DNA from: Chroococcidiopsis sp. CCMEE 29
GTDB taxonomy: Bacteria; Cyanobacteriota; Cyanobacteriia; Cyanobacteriales; Chroococcidiopsidaceae
DNA length: 64,000 bases
Reading direction: 5' to 3'
Assembly: GCF_023558375.1 (NCBI RefSeq)
Contig: NZ_CP083761.1
Span: 1,415,001 to 1,479,000 of the forward strand
Within the stretch, counting starts at the first letter, position 1. Each line of letters begins with the position of its first letter. Positions 27,165 to 36,036 of the stretch are shown in pieces. The notes beneath the pieces are model-generated. The model was not told the origin of the DNA, made no database searches, and saw only the letters and a list, made by a program, of their open reading frames with translations. Position numbers and translations under genes: made by a program.

Positions 27165-27473
27165 CTAACTTGGATTTCGCTGAACTGCTAGTGCAACTGT
27201 GACTGTACTGCCAGGTTGCACAGGTTGACCAAAGACACGCGCGATCGTTTTCTCCACCAAAGCTTGAACCTCTGCTTCACTGGAGACATCCGATCGCACA
27301 AACAAACACTCGGCTCCAGTGTCACGAATCAGCTTAGCAGTTTCTTCACCTTTTGCTTCGCGTCTGCCAGAGAACACCACTTTTGCGCCCGCAGATCCCA
27401 TTGCGATCGCAGTAGCTCGCCCAATACCTGATGTTCCTCCAGTAACTAAAGCAACTTTGTTTTCAAGCATCAT
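27165..27473 (-). pseudogene. SDR dehydrogenase, N-terminal fragment with foreign tail
   Basis: The first 77 residues ([39 protein letters not shown]) match the SDR at 20039. Then the frame continues with RVFGQPVQPGSTVTVALAVQRNPS, which is not SDR. The catalytic Ser, Tyr and Lys are missing. A deletion joint lies near 27240. Confidence 0.85.
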
Positions 27474-27572
27474 GATTTTTTCCTATTGTTGTGAATGGTT
27501 ATGTCACTTGTGGCAAAAACACAATGGGCAGCAATGCTTGTAAGAGCCATCAATAAGAAGCGCCTTGATCTA

Positions 27573-27600
27573 CAACCAGGATAAGTAACGATCCTGGTTG
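27573..27600. repeat. Perfect 10-bp hairpin, also present at 35972-35998
   Basis: CAACCAGGAT at 27573-27582 is the exact inverse of ATCCTGGTTG at 27591-27600, with an 8-base loop. A near-perfect copy with a 7-base loop lies at 35972-35998. Both are in gaps next to SnoaL-type and SDR genes. There is no T-run, so it is not a classical terminator; it may be a small interspersed repeat. Confidence 0.7.
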
Positions 27601-27643
27601 CAAAATGGCGGGTTTGGGCATTGATGGTTGCTGGCTCCTACAC

Positions 27644-28237
27644 TTAGTCGCGATCGCCAGCACGATCAATCAGTGCGTTTGAGGGCAAGCTCGGATTGAG
27701 TACCTTGCGCGCACTGTCACCCCCTACAACGGGCAGCGCGCTCGGATCAAGCATGCTGAGTTGAACCAATACACTCGCCTGATCCCAATAGATGTGTTCA
27801 TGGGCTAGCTTGCCATCACGGAACTAGACAATCACTACTACTGGCACTTCCACCCGTTTCCCGGTTGGAGCAACGCCAGGTAGCATCCAGTCCATCTGGA
27901 TCGTATGAGTGAACTTAGCCACCATTTCATCGACGAGTTGATCGGTTGCGATCGTGCGCGAAATTGGAACTAGCTCCAAGTCTGGCGGGATCTGGGGAAT
28001 GAAGTATTTAGAATAAAACTCGCGCAGTGCTGGTTTTCCTACTCCCCCAGTCATTACTGGAATATGATTAACGTAGGCATCTTCAACCATCATGGCGAGG
28101 GCATCTTCGGTGTTGTGAGCGTCAAACTCAAGCCGCAGATGCTCATCCTAGAGTGCTTGCAAGGCTTCCTGAGCAGGTGTCAAATTGGAGGTTGCCTGTA
28201 CATTTGCTTGTTCGTTTACAGGTTGTTGTGTAACCAT
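27644..28237 (-). pseudogene. SnoaL-like ester cyclase, two premature stops
   Basis: The whole gene can be read in one frame from the ATG at 28235-28237 to TAA at 27644. It parallels the intact copy at 36865: TPAQEALQAL, a TAG where the intact copy has Trp, DEHLRLEFDAHNTEDALA, MVEDAYVNHIPVMTGGVGKP, then VVVIV and a second TAG where the intact copy has Arg, followed by FRDGKLAHEHIYWDQASVL. There are no frameshifts. Promoter block C lies upstream, so the gene was probably expressed until recently. Confidence 0.88.
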
Positions 28238-28370
28238 GTTGATGTAAGTTCCTGATTTAGTGAGTTGTGTGCAAGATTGGTGGTTGAGTGATAAGCAGCA
28301 AAAGCTTTATCATGTGTAAACTGTTCTTTGTCTGGTGCTGATTGCATTAGCGCTCATTCGATCTCTCTAA

Positions 28371-28430
28371 AGTATATTTGTTTCAATGCTTGGCTGCTTT
28401 CAGATTCTTACGATGATTTATCAGATTCGT
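28371..28430 (-). promoter_or_regulatory. Conserved promoter block (copy C)
   Basis: Minus strand: AGAATCT at about 28422-28428 and again at 28401-28407 (21 bp apart, second part of TAAGAATCTG), then AAGCATTGAAAC and TATACT (complement AGTATA at 28371-28376), 31 bp from the box. It points to the dead ester cyclase ending at 27644, leaving a leader of roughly 130 nt. Confidence 0.6.
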
Positions 28431-28452
28431 GTACTATTTTTCCCAGTATTTG

Positions 28453-29193
28453 CTAGCTGCTTTGCCTGATCGGTCGCACGACGATTTCATTGACATCCAC
28501 ATCGGCAGGCTGCTCGATCGCAAAGGCTATCGCACGAGCGATCGCATCGGGTGGAATAATTGCCTCGCGAAATTCTTCCAACCACTGTGCGGCTTCAGCA
28601 TCGGTCGTGGTGCTGGCAAGTTCTGTTTGCGTCACTCCGGGCGAAATGATTGTGACTCGGATATCGGTGGATTCCTGCCGCAGTCCCTCGGAGATTGCCC
28701 AAACTGCAAACTTAGTGGCACAGTACACGGCGGCTGTCGGATAGACGTTGTGCCCACCGATCGAGGATAAATTCACAAACTGTCCCGATTGTTGCTGCTT
28801 GAAGACAGGCAGGGCAGCAGCAATGCCGTGCAGTACACCGCGAATATTTACATCAATCATGCGGTTCCACTCATCGATCTTCAATGCCTCTAGCTTGGCG
28901 AGCGGCATCAACCCTGCATTGTTCACAACGACATCAACGCGACCAAACTTATCTTTGGCAAACTCGACAAAGGCTTGCATCTCTTCAAGGCTAGTCACGT
29001 CAAGGGCGCGATATGCTGCTACGCCTCCTTTGTCGCGGATTTCGGAAGCGATCGCTTCGAGTCGGTCGGTGCGCCGTGCGCCCAACACAACCCGTAAACC
29101 CTTTTGAGCAAGTAGACGAGCGGTGGCTTCACCAATACCGCTGCTCGCACCTGTAATCAGCACTACTTTTTGGGTGTCTTCGTTAGTTGTCAT
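28453..29193 (-). CDS. Short-chain dehydrogenase (SDR), YdfG/serine dehydrogenase-like
   Basis: The 246-residue protein has VVLITGASSGIGEATARLLA, LGARRTDRLEAIA (Arg-rich after beta-2, favouring NADP), VVVNNAGLMPLAKLE, FVNLSSIGGHNVYPTAAVYCATK (Ser, Tyr, Lys) and ISPGVTQTELAS. A GGAGATAAG precedes the ATG. The paralogue at 43438 is about 85-90 per cent alike by eye. Intact; it likely reduces a small carbonyl compound. Confidence 0.92.
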   Translation of the reverse strand: MTTNEDTQKVVLITGASSGIGEATARLLAQKGLRVVLGARRTDRLEAIASEIRDKGGVAAYRALDVTSLEEMQAFVEFAKDKFGRVDVVVNNAGLMPLAKLEALKIDEWNRMIDVNIRGVLHGIAAALPVFKQQQSGQFVNLSSIGGHNVYPTAAVYCATKFAVWAISEGLRQESTDIRVTIISPGVTQTELASTTTDAEAAQWLEEFREAIIPPDAIARAIAFAIEQPADVDVNEIVVRPIRQSS

Positions 29194-29513
29194 GAGTCTT
29201 ATCTCCTAGTTATTTCACCTGGATGAGCGGGTTGTCCACCAAGGCTTGCTAAGCGAAGTTCAGAACTGCTTGCAAAATCGATTGGCTACATCAATAATTT
29301 TATTGAGTTACTCCACGGTGGTGCTGAATGCCTAATTCATCACCCTTTTTACCAACGCCTGCCAGGAGCCATGAACAATTGTTGTTGAATTCGTCACCTT
29401 GATCTTCCTTGATCCTGTCAATGTCTTCTTGACTAATCACTAGCGTGTAAGCCTGATTTAACGGGGGGAATCACAGAGTTTTTTCACAAGTTAGAAACGC
29501 GGCAGGTCGCTGA
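29194..29513. other. Intergenic region with a decayed open frame
   Basis: No intact gene. On the minus strand from about 29465 to 29300 there is an open stretch reading PLNQAYTLVISQEDIDRIKEDQG, then DEFNNNCSWLLAGVGKKGDELG and HHRGVTQ before TAA. It has no convincing start codon and I do not recognise it. It may be the end of a lost gene. Confidence 0.4.
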
Positions 29514-30353
29514 TTAATTTTCCTGCTGAAGAAAGTCTAGTAACACAGGATTGACCTGATCAGCATGAGTCCAATTGATGGCGTGCGGTCCACCAGGGAT
29601 GACAACAAGTTGACTGTTTTTAATCAGATTCGGGAGTCTTGCTGCGGTGGACTCAAGCGGCAAAATGCGATCGCTATCTCCATGAATGATCAGAGTCGGC
29701 ACGTCAATGCGGGGCAGATCATCGCGGAAATCAGTCAGCCAGGAAGGGACACAATCCAACGTTCCTTTGGCAGACGCACCTACGGCAACATTCCAACTTG
29801 CCTGAATTGCTTCATTGCTAATCCGCTTACCCAGCAACACATCCACATTGAAGAACGCTTTGAAAAATTCAGAAAAGTAAGCTGGACGATCTTCAACGAT
29901 CACTTTCATAATGCCATCGAAAACGCTTTGGTCAACACCCTCAGGATTGTCATCAGTCTTCAGTAAAAAGGGCGGCACTGGAGCCATCAGCACGGCTTTC
30001 TGCACCCGCTCTGAGCCATACTTGCCAAGATAGCGCGTGACTTCGCCTGTTCCCATTGAAAAGCCGACCAACACAGCATTTTGCAAGTCAAGCTTGGTCA
30101 TGAGTGTATTCAAATTGGCGGCAAAGGTATCGTAGTCATAGCCAGATGAGGGTTGACTGGAGTTGCCAAATCCTCGGCGATCGTAGGTAATCACTCGATA
30201 CCCTGCATTTAGCAGCACTAAGACCTGCTTTTCCCAGGAATGACCGTTTAGAGGAAACCCGTGAATGAGCACCACAGGCTGACCTGCTCCCAAATCTTCA
30301 TAGTAAATATCGATGGTTGCAGAGTTTTCTTGACCGACAGTAACGTAAGGCAT
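29514..30353 (-). CDS. Alpha/beta hydrolase, non-heme chloroperoxidase-like
   Basis: The 279-residue enzyme has [17 protein letters not shown] (oxyanion region), YDRRGFGNSSQPSSGYDYD, AVLVGFSMGTGEVTRYLG (nucleophile Ser in GFSMG), LIIHGDSDRILPLE (Asp) and VIPGGPHAINWTHAD (His). This is the cofactor-free haloperoxidase/esterase group. AGGAGATCG precedes the ATG. Fragments of close relatives lie at 22829 and 25781. It follows the GMC oxidoreductase gene by 20 bp on the same strand, so the two probably form an operon driven by promoter block D. Confidence 0.92.
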   Translation of the reverse strand: MPYVTVGQENSATIDIYYEDLGAGQPVVLIHGFPLNGHSWEKQVLVLLNAGYRVITYDRRGFGNSSQPSSGYDYDTFAANLNTLMTKLDLQNAVLVGFSMGTGEVTRYLGKYGSERVQKAVLMAPVPPFLLKTDDNPEGVDQSVFDGIMKVIVEDRPAYFSEFFKAFFNVDVLLGKRISNEAIQASWNVAVGASAKGTLDCVPSWLTDFRDDLPRIDVPTLIIHGDSDRILPLESTAARLPNLIKNSQLVVIPGGPHAINWTHADQVNPVLLDFLQQEN

Positions 30354-30373
30354 TTCGATCTCCTAATTAAGAG

Positions 30374-31918
30374 TCATGATTTTTTCCTGATTAAATCTGC
30401 CGCTTTCTCACCAATCATGATGGTGGGTGCGTTTGTGTTTCCTGTTGTGATCGTTGGCATGATGGAAGCATCAACGACACGTAATCCTTGAATTCCATGT
30501 ACTCGGAGTTCAGGATCAACCACTGCCATCGGATCAGTTCCCATTTTGCAAGTGCCGACCGGATGCCCCAGTGTGCTAGCAGTGTCCCGAATGTATGCTT
30601 CAAGGGCTTCATTACTCTGAATGTCGGCACCCGGAGCGATTTCTGCACCGCGAAACTCATCCAAGGAACTGGTATGAAGTAATTGCCGCATTAATTTAAT
30701 TGAGAAAACGAGCTTTTGCACATCCGTTTCACTTTGCAGATAGTTCATCTGAAACTGGGGTGGATCTGTGGAATCAGACGATTGGGCAAAGCCCACGCTA
30801 CGCGAACGCAAGCTAACACTACCGACATTTTGCAGATGGGTCAACGTGACAGCCCCTGTAAATCCGAACTCAGCGGGAGCATAGCCAGGGGGAAGGAACT
30901 GGGTAGGATTGAAGAAGAACTGCAAATCAGGTGCAACCTCCGAATTGACCTCGCTATGCAGCAATAGTCCAGCTTCTCCAATCCCGCTCGTGCTTGCGTA
31001 GTGTAGATCCTGAGTTGCTTGATACACAATAGGAACGAGAATATGGTCTTGCAAGTTTTGACCCACACCGGGTCGATCGACTACGACCGGAATATTGAGC
31101 GATCGCAGTTCTTCTGCATTACCAATTCCAGACAACATTAAGAGTTTCGGCGAATCGAACGCACCTGCTGATAAAATCACTTCCTGATTGACCTGAACTT
31201 GATGCCGGGTTCCTTCGTGTAGATATTCCACTCCAACGGTGCGGGTTCCTTCAAATAACAATCGAGTCACCAATGCTCCAGTGGTGACGGTCAAATTGGA
31301 ACGCTGGAGAATGGGTACAAGAAAAGCCGCAGCAGCACTATGCCGCTTGCCATCTTTAATCGTAACTTGATAGCGTCCTGCTCCTTCTTGTTGCTTAGCG
31401 TTGAAGTCAGGGTTATAGTCATATCCGGCTGCGACGCAAGCCTCTACAAACCGTTGAGCGATCGCAGTCGGCGCAATCAGATCGGTTACACTCAGTTCCC
31501 CATCAATTCCATGAAATTCAGATTCACCTCGTGAGGAGTGTTCCGATTTTTTGAAATAAGGTAAAACATCCTGATAACTCCAACCCAAATTTCCCAATTC
31601 CTTCCAGTGGTCATAATCATGAGGATTGCCTCGAATGTAAGTCATGAAATTAATCGAACTGCTGCCCCCCAGAACTTTGCCACGGGAACAGAACATTTTG
31701 CGGTAATTCAGGTAGGGTTCTGGCTCGGAGAAATAGCCCCAATCCACATCAGTTCCTAACAGATTGACACATTCTGCTGGAATGTGAATCTCTGGTTTCG
31801 TATCTGGATTGCCTGCTTCGAGAAGTAACACAGTTGTTTCAGGATCTTCGGTCAACCGATTGGCAACCACGCAGCCTGCCGAACCTGCGCCGATCACAAT
31901 GTAGTCGTAGTGAGTCAT
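30374..31918 (-). CDS. GMC family FAD oxidoreductase (choline dehydrogenase-like)
   Basis: I choose the ATG at 31916-31918 (MTHYDYIVIGAGSAGCVVANR), because the longer reading runs through the promoter block. The protein shows the FAD motif GAGSAGC, LLLEAGNPD, KVLGGSSSINFMTYIRGN (GMC signature 1), GAFDSPKLLMLSGIG (signature 2), and near the C-terminus TLGHPVGTCKMG (catalytic His region) and DASIMPTITTGNTNAPTIMI. At 514 residues it is full length. It oxidises an alcohol substrate with FAD; identity unknown. It lies upstream of the hydrolase at 29514. Confidence 0.92.
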   Translation of the reverse strand: MTHYDYIVIGAGSAGCVVANRLTEDPETTVLLLEAGNPDTKPEIHIPAECVNLLGTDVDWGYFSEPEPYLNYRKMFCSRGKVLGGSSSINFMTYIRGNPHDYDHWKELGNLGWSYQDVLPYFKKSEHSSRGESEFHGIDGELSVTDLIAPTAIAQRFVEACVAAGYDYNPDFNAKQQEGAGRYQVTIKDGKRHSAAAAFLVPILQRSNLTVTTGALVTRLLFEGTRTVGVEYLHEGTRHQVQVNQEVILSAGAFDSPKLLMLSGIGNAEELRSLNIPVVVDRPGVGQNLQDHILVPIVYQATQDLHYASTSGIGEAGLLLHSEVNSEVAPDLQFFFNPTQFLPPGYAPAEFGFTGAVTLTHLQNVGSVSLRSRSVGFAQSSDSTDPPQFQMNYLQSETDVQKLVFSIKLMRQLLHTSSLDEFRGAEIAPGADIQSNEALEAYIRDTASTLGHPVGTCKMGTDPMAVVDPELRVHGIQGLRVVDASIMPTITTGNTNAPTIMIGEKAADLIRKKS

Positions 31919-31962
31919 AGCATTCTCGTTTGTCTTACAAGTTGCTTGTTCTATCTGCTTGA

Positions 31963-32021
31963 AGTGCATTAAGTTCTGAAGCTTGAATGCTTTCAGATTC
32001 TTACAATGCTTTGTTAGATTC
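31963..32021 (-). promoter_or_regulatory. Conserved promoter block (copy D) for the GMC oxidoreductase
   Basis: Minus strand: AGAATCT at about 32015-32021 and TAAGAATCTG at about 31994-32003 (half-sites 21 bp apart), then AAGCTTCAGAACT and TGCACT (complement AGTGCA at 31963-31968) at 32 bp. It overlaps the last codons of the upstream hydrolase gene. The expected leader to the GMC start at 31918 is about 40 nt. Confidence 0.62.
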
Positions 32022-32910
32022 TTGTGCAATCACCTTCAAGACGCAGCGTGGAACCGATCGTGCTGTCGAGGAACGCGCAGATCAACGTTGCTACCTCCTC
32101 CGCATGGGTCTCCAGCGCGAAATGCCCGGCATCGAGCAGATGAATCTTTGCATTCGGGAGATCGCGCTGATAAGCAGCAGCACCATCGGGCAGAAATGCC
32201 GGATCATGACGACCCCAGACAGCGAGAAACGGCGGACGGTGCTCACGAAAGTAGGACTGGAAGGCTGGATAGAGCGCGACGTTGCTGCGGTAGTCGAGGA
32301 TCAGATCGAGTTGGATCTCCTCCGCGCCCGCTCGCCCCATGTAGGCGATGTCGAGTTCGTAGCCGTCGGGTGACAAAAGGGTTGGATCGGCTCCGGTGCC
32401 ATACTGCCAGGTCCGGATTGTGTCTGGCGCGAGCGAGGTTCGGCAGGCTTCCCGGTTCGCTGCGCTCGGTTCGCGCCAATAAGTCTCCCACGGCCCCCAT
32501 TCGTCACTGAACCCCTCAAGGTAGGCGTTGCCGTTCTGCGAGATGATCGCAGATATCCGTTCAGAATGACGCATCGCCAGACGCAGTCCTACAGGCGCAC
32601 CGTAGTCGAAGATGTAAAGCACGTATTGATCGAGCGACAAAGCCTCGGTAAAGCCCTCGATCACGTCGGCAAGGCGATCAAAGGTGTAGTCGAATGTCCC
32701 GCGTGGCGGTGCCTTGGTCTGCCCGAAACCGGGCAGATCCGGCGCGACGAGCCGAAAGCGATCGGCAAGGAGCGGGATCAGGTCGCGGAACATGTGGCTA
32801 GCGGTCGGAAAGCCATGCAAAAGCAGTATCACTGGCGCATCGCTTGCCCCCGCCTCGCGGTAGAACACTTCGACATCACCAACCTGTTGAAACCCGTAGC
32901 GTATTTTCAT
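32014..32910 (-). CDS. Alpha/beta hydrolase (epoxide hydrolase / haloacetate dehalogenase-like), GC-rich
   Basis: From the ATG at 32908-32910 (MKIRYGFQQVGDVEVFYREAG) the protein reads ILLLHGFPTASHMFRDLIP, VAPDLPGFGQTKAPP, YVLYIFDYGAPVGLRLA (nucleophile Asp in FDYGAP), LAVWGRHDPAFLP (acid) and LLDAGHFALETHAEEV (His). An Asp nucleophile is characteristic of epoxide hydrolases and dehalogenases. The coding region is clearly richer in G+C than its neighbours, suggesting transfer from another phylum. The 3' end overlaps promoter block D. Confidence 0.9.
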   Translation of the reverse strand: MKIRYGFQQVGDVEVFYREAGASDAPVILLLHGFPTASHMFRDLIPLLADRFRLVAPDLPGFGQTKAPPRGTFDYTFDRLADVIEGFTEALSLDQYVLYIFDYGAPVGLRLAMRHSERISAIISQNGNAYLEGFSDEWGPWETYWREPSAANREACRTSLAPDTIRTWQYGTGADPTLLSPDGYELDIAYMGRAGAEEIQLDLILDYRSNVALYPAFQSYFREHRPPFLAVWGRHDPAFLPDGAAAYQRDLPNAKIHLLDAGHFALETHAEEVATLICAFLDSTIGSTLRLEGDCTRI

Positions 32911-33045
32911 CTCTTTTTCTTTGATTGCGCGTGTAAAAGTTTTGATCTGCTTCATCAGTGCGTGCAGTACTGGTGATAGCTTCATCTTCCAATTCCCGAT
33001 CTGTAATAGATAGACTCAGATAGAGATCGCCGTGTTTGCCTCCGC

Positions 33046-33801
33046 TTAGATTTGTGCCATGCCACCATCGACGAATAGCTCAATGCCGCTTACATAGCTG
33101 CTGTCATCTGAAGCCAGAAAGACAACGGCTTTGGCAACCTCGTCGGACGTGCCGGCTCGTCCCAATGGAATATTGTTAGCTTGGCTCGCCACAAATTCTT
33201 TCAACTGCTCTTCACTGAGTCCCCAGAGAAGATCGTAAGCGGCAGTCGGAATGAGACCAGGGCTGACCACATTCACTCGAATCTGGCGGTCTTTGAGGTC
33301 GAGTGTCCAGGTGCGGGCAAACGATCACACGGCGGCTTTGGTGGCGCTATACACGCTGGAAGCTGGAATACCCTTGATGGAAGCAGTTGAGGCATTCAGG
33401 ATGATGGAAGCGCCCTCTGGCATCAGCGGCAGTGCCTTCTGCACCGTGAACAGTAGACCCTTGACATTGGTGTTGAAGGTTTTGTCAAAGTGTTCTTCGG
33501 TGATCGATCCAAGCGGGGTGAATTCACCATAGCCAGCATTCGCAAAGATCACATCCAAGTGACCTTGCTCTTGCTCGATCGTGGCGTAAAGTCGATCGAG
33601 GTCTGCGAGATTTGAGACGTCGCTCTGAATGCCCATAACGTTCTTACCGATCTCGTCTACAGCAGCATCAAGTTCAGTCTGACGACGACCCGTGATAAAG
33701 ATATAGGCACCTTCAGCGAGAAATCGCTTAGCAGTGGCAAGTCCGATGCCGCTAGTGCCACCGGTGACAAGCGCAACTTTTCCTGAGAGTTTGTGTAACA
33801 T
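33046..33801 (-). pseudogene. SDR dehydrogenase, single nonsense mutation
   Basis: The gene reads in one frame from the ATG at 33799-33801: [57 protein letters not shown] follows at 33322-33324 where the intact paralogue at 38604 has CGA (Arg). It then continues [23 protein letters not shown] and [15 protein letters not shown] to the natural stop. A single C-to-T change killed it; the catalytic YxxxK lies just before the stop. Confidence 0.9.
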
Positions 33802-33938
33802 AGTGTTTTCCTGGTCGAGTTTACGGGAAACGTAAGGTATGGTGATTAACTCTTATACGTCAATCGGGCATTCTTGTGAGTGTTCATCCAAGTACGAAAG
33901 TGGAATGGATTATTGCGTTTAGATGTGCGCGATAACCT

Positions 33939-34907
33939 TCAAGACGCAGCGCTGATCAATTCCTCACTTTTCGCCCAAAGCTGCTTAGCTTTGTTCGTGT
34001 TGAGCGCATACGACCTGACACCGTCAGCAAACGGGTTGGGCGTGTCATCGACCGGCACGATCGCGCAATCTTCGAGATAATGTCCACCGATCTCGTCTTT
34101 ATTCGCCACGACTGCGGCCCAAACCGATGTCGCGGCTGCCTGCGGAATTTCTTTCAACTCTTTCGGCGGCAGACCCGCTTCCGTGCGCGCTGCGTCAACA
34201 GTCTGCAAAAGTCCCTGCAAATCCTCTGGCGAGAGATGGCGGGGTAGATCCGTGAGACTGTTTCCGGGCATCACCGAAGCAGCCCGAATGCCGCGATCGC
34301 GATGCCGCCTGTCAAACTCCACAGCGAACAGTGAATTGGCGGTTTTCGATCGGCTATAGGCAACCCATGGATCGTACGCCTGCTGCTCGAAATTCGGATC
34401 GTCCAAGTCGATATCGGCACCGCGATGCGCGAGCGACGACAGGACTACCAGCCGTCCATTCTCGGCAAGCAGCGGCTCGATCCCATTGATCAGGGCGAAA
34501 TGACCAAGATGGTTCGTCCCGAACTGGACTTCAAAGCCGTCGATCGTTCGACCGAACGGAGTTGCCATAACGCCAGCGTTAGCGATGATGGCATCGAACG
34601 GCTGTCCGTCAGCCAACAGTTTATCCGCACAGGCACGAACGCTTTGCAAGGATGCCAGATCGAGATCGATCAACTCCAGGTTGCCACCTCCTTGCGACGC
34701 GGCATCACGAACCGATGCAGTGGCTGGCTCAGCTTTAGCGAGGTTTCTGACCGCGCCGACGACGCTAGCGCCGTGAAAAACCAGTGAGCGGGCGGTTTCG
34801 CGTCCAATGCCCGACGATGCACCCGTAATGAGAAATCGCTTTCCCTTGAGATCAATGTCGGAAAGCACCTCGTCGGCGGTCGATTTTGCACCAAATTTTT
34901 TAGCCAT
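33939..34907 (-). CDS. SDR dehydrogenase, retinol dehydrogenase-like
   Basis: The 322-residue protein is a longer SDR: KGKRFLITGASSGIGRETARSL, DAIIANAGVMATPFGRT, FGTNHLGHFALINGI, VVLSSLAHRGAD (Ser) and AYSRSKTANSLFAVEFDRR (YxxxK), with a C-terminal extension (GHYLEDCAIVPVDD). AAGGAA precedes the ATG. Promoter block E lies about 85 bp upstream. It is more GC-rich than the SDRs at 35124 and 42618 and not a close paralogue of them. Confidence 0.9.
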   Translation of the reverse strand: MAKKFGAKSTADEVLSDIDLKGKRFLITGASSGIGRETARSLVFHGASVVGAVRNLAKAEPATASVRDAASQGGGNLELIDLDLASLQSVRACADKLLADGQPFDAIIANAGVMATPFGRTIDGFEVQFGTNHLGHFALINGIEPLLAENGRLVVLSSLAHRGADIDLDDPNFEQQAYDPWVAYSRSKTANSLFAVEFDRRHRDRGIRAASVMPGNSLTDLPRHLSPEDLQGLLQTVDAARTEAGLPPKELKEIPQAAATSVWAAVVANKDEIGGHYLEDCAIVPVDDTPNPFADGVRSYALNTNKAKQLWAKSEELISAAS

Positions 34908-34990
34908 TTCTTTTCCTTTCGTGTGGGGAGTTAGAAGGCACTTTGGACATAATCATCAACTCCTAAGTTCTCTTTGTCTTAGTTCATGTG

Positions 34991-35032
34991 AGTGTAGTCA
35001 GTTCCAACACTCAACTTCTTGCAGATTCCTAT
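34991..35032 (-). promoter_or_regulatory. Conserved promoter block (copy E) for the SDR at 33939
   Basis: Minus strand: TAGGAATCTG (complement at about 35022-35031), then GAGTGTTGGAACT and TACACT (complement AGTGTA at 34991-34996), 32 bp apart. As at copy B it follows directly after an AraC C-terminal remnant (stop at 35049). The second half-site 21 bp upstream is only weakly conserved. Confidence 0.58.
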
Positions 35033-35048
35033 GGAGTTTCCGATAGAA

Positions 35049-35102
35049 TTAGCGAACCTATTTCAGTGTTACTTTAGTAAGTCGCTTGAAGTGCTGTATC
35101 AA
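35049..35102 (-). pseudogene. AraC regulator, last 18 codons
   Basis: The minus strand reads LIQHFKRLTKVTLK, TAG, VR and TAA. This matches the closing KRLTGMTPKQIR of AraC proteins such as the one at 45724, with Gln changed to a stop. Only this stub survives between the SDR at 35124 and promoter block E. Confidence 0.7.
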
Positions 35103-35123
35103 ATATTTCGCACTGCCGATCGA

Positions 35124-35879
35124 CTACTGCGCTACATACCCACCATCTACCATCAACGTTTCACCTATTACGAACGATGCCAGGTCAGATGATAAAAACA
35201 GGACTGCATTTGCAACTTCAAGCGGTGTTCCAATTCGTCCGATCGGGTGAAGTCCTGTTATGTAAGCTTTGACCTCATCCTGCCCACCTGTAGCTGCTTC
35301 AAACATATCTGTTTCGATTGCTGCTGGTGCAACGGCATTGATGCGAATCCCCGCTTTGGCATATTGGAGCGCAGCAGCTTTTGTTAAACCGACTACCGCA
35401 TGTTTACTCGCGGTGTAGAGGGGTTGGGTAGGAACTGCAACGACTCCAGCCCCAGATGATGTATTGACGATCGAACCACTTCCCTGTTTCAACATCTGAG
35501 CGATTTCATGCTTCATCGACAACCAAACGCCTTTGACATTGACATTCATCATGCGATCGTATTCAGCTTCTGTTTGCTCAATCAATGAGGGGTTTTCGGC
35601 GACAGTTCCTGCATTATTAAAGGCAATATCTAACCGACCAAAAACGCCAACCGCTTTATCAACCATTGCTTCAACATCGGCTTCTTTTGTGACATCTGCT
35701 TGCACAAAAATCGCCTCTCCGCCAGCTTCCTGAATCAATCGAACCGTTTCTTCACCTTCATCCATGCGACGACCCACCACCACCACCTTTGCTTGTTGTT
35801 GGGCATAAGCGATCGCGGTTGCTCTACCAATGCCCGATGTCCCTCCCGTCACTAAAGCAACCTTGTCTTTAAGCATCAT
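35124..35879 (-). CDS. Short-chain dehydrogenase (SDR), glucose 1-dehydrogenase-like
   Basis: The 251-residue protein reads [67 protein letters not shown] (Ser), LYTASKHAVVGLTKAA (YxxxK) and VIGETLMVDGGYVAQ. AGAGGTAAC precedes the ATG. The paralogue at 42618 is nearly the same apart from an eight-residue insertion there. Intact. Confidence 0.92.
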   Translation of the reverse strand: MMLKDKVALVTGGTSGIGRATAIAYAQQQAKVVVVGRRMDEGEETVRLIQEAGGEAIFVQADVTKEADVEAMVDKAVGVFGRLDIAFNNAGTVAENPSLIEQTEAEYDRMMNVNVKGVWLSMKHEIAQMLKQGSGSIVNTSSGAGVVAVPTQPLYTASKHAVVGLTKAAALQYAKAGIRINAVAPAAIETDMFEAATGGQDEVKAYITGLHPIGRIGTPLEVANAVLFLSSDLASFVIGETLMVDGGYVAQ

Positions 35880-35971
35880 GATAGTTACCTCTTGTTGTGA
35901 ATGGCTGTGTCACTTTGTCAAAAACTCAATGAGCAATACGTGTAGGAGCCAGCAATAAGAAGCGCCTCCTA

Positions 35972-35998
35972 CAACCAGGATGAGTACGATCCTGGCTG
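35972..35998. repeat. Near-perfect hairpin, second copy
   Basis: CAACCAGGAT and ATCCTGGCTG form a 10-bp stem with one mismatch and a 7-base loop. The surrounding 50 bp also resemble 27550-27600, so this is part of a duplicated intergenic block. Confidence 0.65.
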
Positions 35999-36036
35999 CG
36001 TGCCCCATAAATCCAGTCCCGCCAGTTCCATGCCGA

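Noticed and set aside
27573-27600. Hairpin considered as a rho-independent terminator.
   Set aside because: No run of T follows on either strand, and the copy at 35972 also lacks one.
31919-32029. N-terminal extension of the GMC oxidoreductase (37 extra codons).
   Set aside because: It would read through the promoter block and has no family support; the ATG at 31918 begins the FAD motif directly.
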